A DNA stretch of 48,446 nucleotides, from contig CAZAIM010000003.1 of assembly GCA_964485215.1 (NCBI GenBank), positions 1-48,446 of the forward strand, in the 5' to 3' direction. The translations under genes and the position numbers were made by a program. The DNA is from HGM04593 sp964485215. GTDB lineage: Bacteria > Bacteroidota > Bacteroidia > Bacteroidales > Bacteroidaceae. Positions 42,499 through 48,446 of this stretch are shown piece by piece (the stretch's first letter is position 1; the number at the start of each line of letters is the position of its first letter). A model generated the notes under the pieces. The model had not been told where the DNA came from and searched no databases. It saw nothing but the letters and a program-made list of their open reading frames with translations.

Positions 42499-43440
42499 AT
42501 GAGAACATTTGTTGTAAAAGTAATTGCGATGTTCGTCCTGGGGCTGTTTGCCGGCTCAGCCTTTTCTCAGGAGCAACGTGTATTCCAAAGGACAGTAAAT
42601 GACGGTGACGAGGAGTGGCTGTTTGCCGAAACTCTTCCTGGCTCGTTGACGGTTCTACCCGATAATATTGTTGAATATCTTGAGGGAAAAGGTGTCTCGC
42701 AATACTATGATAGCGGCTTTGGCTTCTCAAAGTCCAATCTGCTGGAATTGCAGAAATACAAGAACGGCAAGCGCAAGTTCTATCCGGTAAAGGAGGTTTG
42801 GGACGCACTCCACTGCATGCAGCGTGACATTGAGAGTTCCTATCACTACAATGGCTATATGAGTTTGATGAAGGGTGATGAAGCAAGTCATAATACATTC
42901 TACGAACTCATTGATATAGCCGTGCTTCTATGCAAGGATCTCAACCACCTGTCCAAGGTTTGTTCAAGCGACCACAGGCTTGGAACCCTTGACTTTTCGC
43001 CAAACTACGAAGGCATATTCTTCTATTCGCTCATTTACGATGCCGGCAACGGGGCCTTCAAGGCACACACGGTGGATATTGTGGAGAACACCGCACCGTT
43101 GGATTACATCAGAAAGATTTACAGCTCGCAAGGCAAGTCAACATACATCGTAAGCATGGAGAATTTTGCATCAGACGAGAAATTCTTGCTGTATGTTGTT
43201 GACCTCTACGCCGACGGTACCATTTCGAGCTGCAAGCCTGCAAACAGCAATGATGCAATAAATGAATGGCTGGGTGTTGATGTGTGCAACAACTACGATG
43301 CTGTTGAGATTATATACAATCCCAATAAAGTCTGCTGGGAACTGTGTGCGCCATCGGGCAATGTATACAAGAAAATTGAAGGTACAAAATCGCTCTATCT
43401 CGAGTTCGGCAAAGAAAAACCTGTTTATGTATTAAAATAG
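42499..43440 (+). CDS. Secreted protein of unknown function
   Basis: A 313-residue protein with a clear signal peptide (hydrophobic residues 5-22, cleavage near SAFSQ). The mature part mixes alpha and beta segments, is rich in Tyr and Asp/Asn, and has several Cys residues (for example in CKDLNHLSKVC and VCWELC) that could form disulfides. I recognise no domain. It lies 26 bases after pheS and 12 before the phosphatase gene, so all three may be cotranscribed. Confidence 0.75.
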   Translation: MRTFVVKVIAMFVLGLFAGSAFSQEQRVFQRTVNDGDEEWLFAETLPGSLTVLPDNIVEYLEGKGVSQYYDSGFGFSKSNLLELQKYKNGKRKFYPVKEVWDALHCMQRDIESSYHYNGYMSLMKGDEASHNTFYELIDIAVLLCKDLNHLSKVCSSDHRLGTLDFSPNYEGIFFYSLIYDAGNGAFKAHTVDIVENTAPLDYIRKIYSSQGKSTYIVSMENFASDEKFLLYVVDLYADGTISSCKPANSNDAINEWLGVDVCNNYDAVEIIYNPNKVCWELCAPSGNVYKKIEGTKSLYLEFGKEKPVYVLK

Positions 43441-43452
43441 AAGAAAACAGCA

Positions 43453-43953
43453 ATGTCTACAACCATTTATATGACCCGTCACGGCGAGACGATTGAGAAT
43501 TCGAAAGGACTATTTCAGGGACAGACCCCTGGTCATCTCTCGGAATTAGGCATTGAACAGGCGCGCTCGTTACGCCCACGCATAGCCCAGTTGGAATTCG
43601 ATGTTGTGCTTTGCAGCGACCTCAAACGTTGCCTCGACACGGCAGAGATTGCGCTCGATGGCATAGAGTGCACATTCATAAAAGAGCCTCTTCTGCGCGA
43701 ACGTGACCTTGGCAACCTTGCCGGTACCCCCATCAAAGGTGCAACGCTTAACGAGACGGTAGAGACCGAGGAGTCGATGAAGGAACGTGCACATAAGTTT
43801 ATAGACAAGGTGCGCCGCGAGTATCCGGGGAAGAAAATCCTTGCTTTCAGCCACGGCTTCTTCTGCCGCATTATGGAGGCTGAAATAAAGGGTGTAACCC
43901 ATAGAGATGTCACCCTGTTCGGGAATTGCGAGATTAGGGAGTTTGTAGTTTGA
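43453..43953 (+). CDS. Histidine phosphatase (phosphoglycerate-mutase-like)
   Basis: A 166-residue branch-1 histidine phosphatase. Catalytic core: R9-H10-G11-E12 (MTRHGET), the LCSDLKRCLDTAEIAL block, LLRERDLGNLAG with the catalytic acid Glu, and FSHGFF with the second His. The family includes GpmB-like enzymes, alpha-ribazole phosphatase and general phosphatases; short length argues against a true glycolytic mutase. A strong terminator follows. Confidence 0.88.
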   Translation: MSTTIYMTRHGETIENSKGLFQGQTPGHLSELGIEQARSLRPRIAQLEFDVVLCSDLKRCLDTAEIALDGIECTFIKEPLLRERDLGNLAGTPIKGATLNETVETEESMKERAHKFIDKVRREYPGKKILAFSHGFFCRIMEAEIKGVTHRDVTLFGNCEIREFVV

Positions 43954-43960
43954 CATATAT

Positions 43961-43986
43961 TGCCGGTGTTTGCCGGCATTTTTTAT
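43961..43986 (+). terminator. Rho-independent terminator
   Basis: TGCCGG (43961-43966) pairs with CCGGCA (43973-43978) around a 6-base loop and is followed at once by a run of six T. It ends the pheS-phosphatase unit. Confidence 0.85.
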
Positions 43987-44001
43987 TTCTCCAATTTTTA
44001 T

Positions 44002-44009
44002 TATCTTCG
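44002..44009 (+). promoter_or_regulatory. -7-like element before nth
   Basis: TATCTTCG is a one-mismatch match to TAnnTTTG. The same ten bases, TTATCTTCGC, occur before pgk (44784-44793). The nth ATG is 20 bases downstream. Confidence 0.4.
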
Positions 44010-44029
44010 CATTACATCACACAACATCT

Positions 44030-44683
44030 ATGAAAAAATCAGAACTATACAAAAAGACAATAGAATATTTCGAGGTTGCGATGCCGGTTGCCGAGACGGA
44101 ACTGAACTATACCACACCGTTTGACCTGCTTGTTGCAGTAATCCTTTCGGCGCAGTGTACCGACAAACGCGTAAATATGGTCACCCCCGACTTGATAGCA
44201 CGCTATCCCGACGCTTGGGAAATGGCGCAGGCACACCCCGACGAGATATTCAACTACATAAAGAGTGTCTCCTATCCCAACAACAAGGCAAAACACCTTG
44301 TAGGAATGGCGCAGAAACTATGTAGTGACTTTGGCGGAGAGGTACCCGAGATGCTGGAGGAACTTATTACCCTGCCTGGCGTAGGGCGTAAGACTGCAAA
44401 CGTGATACAGTCTGTCGTGTGGGGCAAGAGTGCGATGGCTGTTGATACCCATGTATTCCGTGTGAGCCATCGCATAGGGCTTGTACCCAAGCGTTGTACC
44501 ACACCCTACAGCGTTGAGATGGAACTTATGAAGCACCTGCCCGGGGAAATCATTCCGAAGGCTCACCATTGGCTTATTCTGCACGGAAGGTATGTGTGTA
44601 CTGCCAGAAATCCAAAGTGCATCAGTTGTGGCCTGAAGAATATTTGCAAGGAGAGTGCAAGGACGATGAAAACTGAAAAGTGA
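44030..44683 (+). CDS. nth: Endonuclease III
   Basis: A 217-residue DNA glycosylase/AP lyase that removes oxidised pyrimidines. Helix-hairpin-helix LPGVGRKTANVI holds the Schiff-base lysine K121, and D139 follows in VDTHVFRVSHR. The iron-sulfur cluster loop is intact with C-x6-C-x2-C-x5-C near the C-terminus (CTARNPKCISCGLKNIC). The start MKKSELYKK at 44030 is better than an in-frame start at 43970, which would lie inside the upstream terminator. Confidence 0.95.
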   Translation: MKKSELYKKTIEYFEVAMPVAETELNYTTPFDLLVAVILSAQCTDKRVNMVTPDLIARYPDAWEMAQAHPDEIFNYIKSVSYPNNKAKHLVGMAQKLCSDFGGEVPEMLEELITLPGVGRKTANVIQSVVWGKSAMAVDTHVFRVSHRIGLVPKRCTTPYSVEMELMKHLPGEIIPKAHHWLILHGRYVCTARNPKCISCGLKNICKESARTMKTEK

Positions 44684-44760
44684 AATGTCTTTAGGCTCTC
44701 CATTTCCCGTTGTCCGTTTTCAGTTTTGATTTTCACTCTTTCATTTTTTTCCTCTTTTTA
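44669..44760 (+). terminator. AT-rich inverted repeat and T-tract after nth
   Basis: AAAACTGAAAA (44669-44679, still inside nth) pairs exactly with TTTTCAGTTTT (44717-44727); T-rich sequence follows from about 44729 to 44760. A weak stem by base content, so its termination strength is uncertain. Confidence 0.4.
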
Positions 44761-44784
44761 TTACCTCTTTTATTTAAAAAACAT

Positions 44785-44792
44785 TATCTTCG
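44785..44792 (+). promoter_or_regulatory. -7-like element before pgk
   Basis: TATCTTCG, identical to the element before nth. The pgk ATG is 51 bases downstream. The upstream region is very AT-rich, as usual for strong promoters in this phylum. Confidence 0.45.
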
Positions 44793-44843
44793 CAAATTGA
44801 AAGATAGAATAACAGCAATTTTACTAACATAAACTATTTAGCT

Positions 44844-46094
44844 ATGACAATTGACAATTTCAAGTTTGCCGGTAAGAAGGCAATCGTTCGCGTTGATTTC
44901 AATGTGCCCTTGAACGAGGAGGGTAAAATCACTGACGACACACGTATCCGCGGTGCTCTTCCCACTTTGAAGAAGGTACTTGCCGACGGCGGTGCTCTCA
45001 TCATTATGTCACATATGGGCAAGCCAAAGGGCAAGGTAAACGCAAAGTACTCTTTGAGCCAGATTGTTGATGCTGTTTCAGAGAAGCTTGGTGTACCCGT
45101 ACAGTTTGCTCCCGACTGCGCTAAGGCTGCCGATGCAGCTGCTGCATTGAAGGCCGGTGAGGTATTGATGCTCGAGAACCTCCGTTTCTATCTTGAGGAG
45201 GAGGGTAAGCCAGTAGGCATCGACAAGGAAGACCCGGCATACAACGATGCGAAGAAGGCTATGAAGGAGTCACAGAAGGAGTTCTCAAAGACTCTCGCTT
45301 CTTATGCCGACTGCTACATCAACGACGCATTCGGTACAGCTCACCGCCGTCATGCTTCTACAGCTGTCATCGCCGACTATTTCGATGCTGACAACAAGAT
45401 GCTCGGCTACCTCATGGAGAAGGAGGTTCAGGCTGTTGACAACATACTCAAGGATATCAAGCGTCCTTTCACTGCTATCATGGGCGGTTCAAAGGTATCT
45501 ACAAAAATCGGTATCATCGAGAACCTTATGGACAAGGTAGATAACCTCATCCTCTGCGGTGGTATGACATATACATTCGCAAAGGCTCAGGGCGGACAGA
45601 TTGGCCGTTCTATCGTTGAGGACGACAAGCTCGACCTTGCTATCAGCATCATGGAGCAGGCTAAGGCCAAGGGCGTTAACCTCGTTCTTGCCAAGGACTG
45701 CGTTGCTGCCGATGACTTCTCTAACGATGCCAACACACAGGTGTGCCCTGCAGGTGCTATCCCCGAAGGTTGGGAAGGTCTCGATGCAGGTCCTGAGGCT
45801 CAGAAGGCATTCGCTGCAGCCATCGTTGACGCAAAGACAATTCTTTGGAACGGCCCAGCAGGCGTGTTCGAGTTCGACAACTTCACAGCCGGTTCACGCG
45901 CTATTGCCGAGGCTATCGGCAAGGCAACAGCCAACGGTGCGTTCTCGCTCATCGGTGGCGGTGACTCTGTAGCATGTATCAACAAGTTCGGTATGGCCGA
46001 CCAGGTATCATACATCTCAACAGGTGGTGGTGCTCTTCTCGAGGCTATCGAGGGCAAGGTGCTCCCGGGTGTTGCTGCTATTAAGGGTGAATAA
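44844..46094 (+). CDS. pgk: Phosphoglycerate kinase
   Basis: A 416-residue glycolytic kinase transferring phosphate from 1,3-bisphosphoglycerate to ADP. Substrate-binding VRVDFNVPLN and SHMGKPKG are in the N-domain; the nucleotide domain has GGSKVSTKI, NGPAGVFE and terminal GGGDSV and STGGGALLE. Length is normal. Codon use is visibly biased to a small codon set (AAG, GTA, ATC), as expected for a highly expressed gene. It is flanked by its own promoter and terminator. Confidence 0.98.
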   Translation: MTIDNFKFAGKKAIVRVDFNVPLNEEGKITDDTRIRGALPTLKKVLADGGALIIMSHMGKPKGKVNAKYSLSQIVDAVSEKLGVPVQFAPDCAKAADAAAALKAGEVLMLENLRFYLEEEGKPVGIDKEDPAYNDAKKAMKESQKEFSKTLASYADCYINDAFGTAHRRHASTAVIADYFDADNKMLGYLMEKEVQAVDNILKDIKRPFTAIMGGSKVSTKIGIIENLMDKVDNLILCGGMTYTFAKAQGGQIGRSIVEDDKLDLAISIMEQAKAKGVNLVLAKDCVAADDFSNDANTQVCPAGAIPEGWEGLDAGPEAQKAFAAAIVDAKTILWNGPAGVFEFDNFTAGSRAIAEAIGKATANGAFSLIGGGDSVACINKFGMADQVSYISTGGGALLEAIEGKVLPGVAAIKGE

Positions 46095-46117
46095 TTCATT
46101 TGAATATTCCGAACCTG

Positions 46118-46150
46118 TAAACAGCGTGGGCAACCGCGCTGTTTATTTTG
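46118..46150 (+). terminator. Terminator after pgk
   Basis: TAAACAGCG (46118-46126) pairs exactly with CGCTGTTTA (46137-46145) across a 10-base loop, followed by TTTTG. Fits a rho-independent terminator. Confidence 0.75.
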
Positions 46151-46197
46151 TTAAAATAACCAAGAAGCGTAGTTTTCATATTTGACTTATATTGAGG

Positions 46198-48399
46198 ATG
46201 GAAGAAAAGCGCATTAAAGATATTCAGAGCAAGGTAAACTCACTGCTCGAGGAAGAGAAACTCAAACAGGCGATAGACAGGCTTGGAGAGGGTATTGATG
46301 AACTCCAGGATTGGGAGTTGCGTATGCAGCATACAGAAATGCAGACTGCATACGGCTATATGCTCGAGTATCTTGGCAAGGGAATGCCCGACCCGGACAG
46401 GGAACGCCTGCATGGCGAGCTTATGGGCAAATGCTATATCCTGAATGACCAGATAGCTGTTGCAAGGATGAGCGAGCAGTCGACAAAAGTATATTGCCAG
46501 ATGCGTCGCCGTTACAAGGGACTTGATGCTCTCGACAGCATAGTAGCACGTTTAAAGGAGAACCGTGACAATTTTGAGGTGACAGAAAACCTTCCTGCCG
46601 AGGAGTGCCGCAAGTTAAGGGAGCGGTTCGCGCTTGAGCACGAACAGTTACTTTCACAACTGTTCAATACGGTATGGAGCAGCAATATGTGGAACCGCAG
46701 TTCTGCCGAGAAGATAACAGCCATTATAAACGATGGTGAAATTGCTCTCAATGACCGTGCCGCAGTAACAAGCGCGCTGATGCTCTCCGCTCTCAACTGC
46801 TTCGAACCGCTAAAGGCAATATCTTTGTGCCGCCTTGCAACAAGTAGCGAAAGTATAATATCGACACGGGCAATAACCGGTATTGTAATTGCGCTTTTCA
46901 GTTATGAGGAGCGCGTGAAGTATTATCCCGAACTTCTGGCTGCTCTTGATGCATTGCGCGAGAACGGCATGGTTATGCGTCGTATCGAGACCATTCAGAT
47001 ACAGCTTCTGCGAAGTCGCGAGACGCAGAAAATAGACCGCAAGATGAGGGAGGAGATAATCCCCACAATGATGAAAAGCAAGGAGCTCTTCAATGACAAG
47101 TTCAGCATAGACATCATAAAGGAGATTGAGGATGATGAGGACAAGAATCCCGAATGGAAGAAGTGGATTGAGCAGGATGAGGTGAAAGGCAAACTCGAGG
47201 AGATGGCCAAGTGGCAGATAGAAGGAGCCGACCTCTATATGAGTACATTCTCGCAGCTGAAGAATTTTCCGTTCTTCAGCGAGATTTCGAACTGGTTCCG
47301 TCCTTTCGACCCGGCTGTACCTGCCGTAGCCGAGGTTATGCCTAAAGAAAAGCTTGGCAATGGTACGATTTTGGGGGCAATATGCTCGTCACCGGTGTTC
47401 TGCAATAGCGACAAGTTCTCATTTTGTTTTACTTTGCAACGCATTCCTGCCGAACAACGCGAAATGCTGATGGGGCAGATAACCGAAGGTGGTGATATTA
47501 ATGCACAAGATGCCGATACGTTTGCACAGATACCTGTAGAGAAGAAAGCTGAGGTCGAAAGCAACCAGTACATTCAGGACTTGTATCGCTTTTTCAAGGT
47601 CTCGAACTTCCGCCGGGAGTTCAATGACCCTTTCACGATGCCGCTCAATCTGCTCGAAAGCGAGACGCTGAGAATGCTCATAACCAACAGAGAGGCAATA
47701 CTCCGCACATTCCGTTACCTTGTAGAGAAGGAGTACTACGTCGAGGCTATCAATGTGGGAAAAATGTACGAGGGCAGTGGGCAGGGTGATGCGCAGTTCT
47801 ATCAGGAGATGGGGTATTGCCTTCAGAAGGAACGTGATTTCAGTGCTGCCATTGACTGCTACACCAAGGCCGATATAATAAAGCCTGACACGCTATGGAC
47901 ATTGCGCCACATTGCGCAGTGTTATCGCATGCAGGGCGAGTTCGACAAGGCTGTAAGTTATTATCAGATGGCCGAGGAACTTGCGCCCGAGAATATTCCG
48001 TTGCTGTTGCAGACAGGTGAGAGTTTTGCCACAATGAAGCAGTACGAAGAGGCTTTTGCGCGCTTCTACAAGGTTGAGTACCTGAAACCCGAGTCGCGCC
48101 GGGCAACTCGTGCCATAGCCTGGTGTTCATTTCTTACCGGCAAGGACGAACAGGCGCGCGGCTATTACAAACGTCTGATGGCTATACCATCGCCTTCGTT
48201 CGAGGATTATTTGAATGCGGCACATGTCGAGTGGGTAACCCGTAACAATGCAGTCGCTGTCGAACTGTATAACAAGGCCAAGGAACTTTGCGGCAGTGCC
48301 GACAGATTGGCCGATTACATTATGCGTGACAAGGAGACGCTCTCGGTACGCGGTGTAAGCGGCAAAGAACTGCTGCTGCTCAGGGACTTGTTAAGTTAA
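46198..48399 (+). CDS. Large tetratricopeptide-repeat protein
   Basis: A 733-residue protein with no signal peptide. The N-terminal two thirds is helical and without a recognised domain; a charged stretch near residues 280-345 may be coiled coil. TPR units are visible from about residue 505: YVEAINVGKMYEGSGQGDAQFY, DFSAAIDCYTKADIIKPDTLW, EFDKAVSYYQMAEELAPENI and QYEEAFARFYKVEYLKPESR. Proteins like this sit next to pgk in other Bacteroidales as far as I recall; their role is unknown, presumably scaffolding. The ATG at 46198 is the start; a TTG two codons earlier is in frame. Confidence 0.82.
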   Translation: MEEKRIKDIQSKVNSLLEEEKLKQAIDRLGEGIDELQDWELRMQHTEMQTAYGYMLEYLGKGMPDPDRERLHGELMGKCYILNDQIAVARMSEQSTKVYCQMRRRYKGLDALDSIVARLKENRDNFEVTENLPAEECRKLRERFALEHEQLLSQLFNTVWSSNMWNRSSAEKITAIINDGEIALNDRAAVTSALMLSALNCFEPLKAISLCRLATSSESIISTRAITGIVIALFSYEERVKYYPELLAALDALRENGMVMRRIETIQIQLLRSRETQKIDRKMREEIIPTMMKSKELFNDKFSIDIIKEIEDDEDKNPEWKKWIEQDEVKGKLEEMAKWQIEGADLYMSTFSQLKNFPFFSEISNWFRPFDPAVPAVAEVMPKEKLGNGTILGAICSSPVFCNSDKFSFCFTLQRIPAEQREMLMGQITEGGDINAQDADTFAQIPVEKKAEVESNQYIQDLYRFFKVSNFRREFNDPFTMPLNLLESETLRMLITNREAILRTFRYLVEKEYYVEAINVGKMYEGSGQGDAQFYQEMGYCLQKERDFSAAIDCYTKADIIKPDTLWTLRHIAQCYRMQGEFDKAVSYYQMAEELAPENIPLLLQTGESFATMKQYEEAFARFYKVEYLKPESRRATRAIAWCSFLTGKDEQARGYYKRLMAIPSPSFEDYLNAAHVEWVTRNNAVAVELYNKAKELCGSADRLADYIMRDKETLSVRGVSGKELLLLRDLLS

Positions 48400-48446
48400 C
48401 GTGAGTTCGATGAAATATAATTAGCTGAAAATTTGGTGATTAGCGA

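Overview
The window looks like a chromosomal segment of a Bacteroidales bacterium (Bacteroides/Prevotella relatives). The evidence is two-gene MutA/MutB, -7 promoter elements of the form TAnnTTTG (with TTTG about 20 nt upstream in one clear case), a BlaI/M56/TonB-like/MG2 operon typical of the phylum, and few classical Shine-Dalgarno sites. I see no tRNA, rRNA, CRISPR array, insertion sequence or phage gene.

Layout. (1) 1-6258: methylmalonyl-CoA mutase mutA-mutB, then topoisomerase III. (2) 6266-10797: serC, directly followed by an AT-rich type II restriction-modification pair (C5-cytosine methyltransferase plus HaeII-like endonuclease), then a YigZ/IMPACT gene and a small metallopeptidase-like gene. 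(3) 10864-12086: an APH-fold sugar kinase with a good Bacteroidetes promoter, ending at a perfect 46-bp palindrome. (4) 12101-19250, minus strand: BlaI-type repressor, TonB-C-terminal protein, M56 (BlaR1-like) metallopeptidase and a 1304-residue MG2/Sel1 cell-surface protein. (5) 19645-41295: twenty co-directional, mostly overlapping genes that form an aryl-polyene-type type II polyketide cluster. (6) 41379-48399: housekeeping and conserved genes: pheS, a secreted protein of unknown function, a phosphatase, nth, pgk and a large TPR protein.

How the polyene cluster should work, by analogy to the Ape system of Gram-negative bacteria: an aromatic amino acid ammonia-lyase makes a (hydroxy)cinnamate starter; a PaaK-like ligase activates it; two ACPs, three catalytic ketosynthases, two inactive-looking KS-like domains, a ketoreductase and a two-protein dehydratase build a conjugated polyene. 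A methyltransferase decorates the aryl head. A thioesterase, an LpxL-like acyltransferase, a GT2 glycosyltransferase, a NodB deacetylase, a CrtI-like FAD enzyme and a C45 N-terminal-nucleophile acyltransferase finish it. A LolA-like protein and an MMPL transporter fused to PlsC and methyltransferase domains would move it to the outer membrane. No phosphopantetheinyl transferase and no DarA/DarB (dialkylresorcinol) genes are in the window.

Three observations stand out. First, reading every GCGC by eye, I found no RGCGCY (HaeII) site in the whole window, although other GCGC contexts are common; this fits the HaeII-like system. Second, a roughly 25-nt element recurs at least six times, always upstream of a gene and in that gene's orientation. 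Third, the polyene cluster carries an unusual set of tailoring and export fusions.
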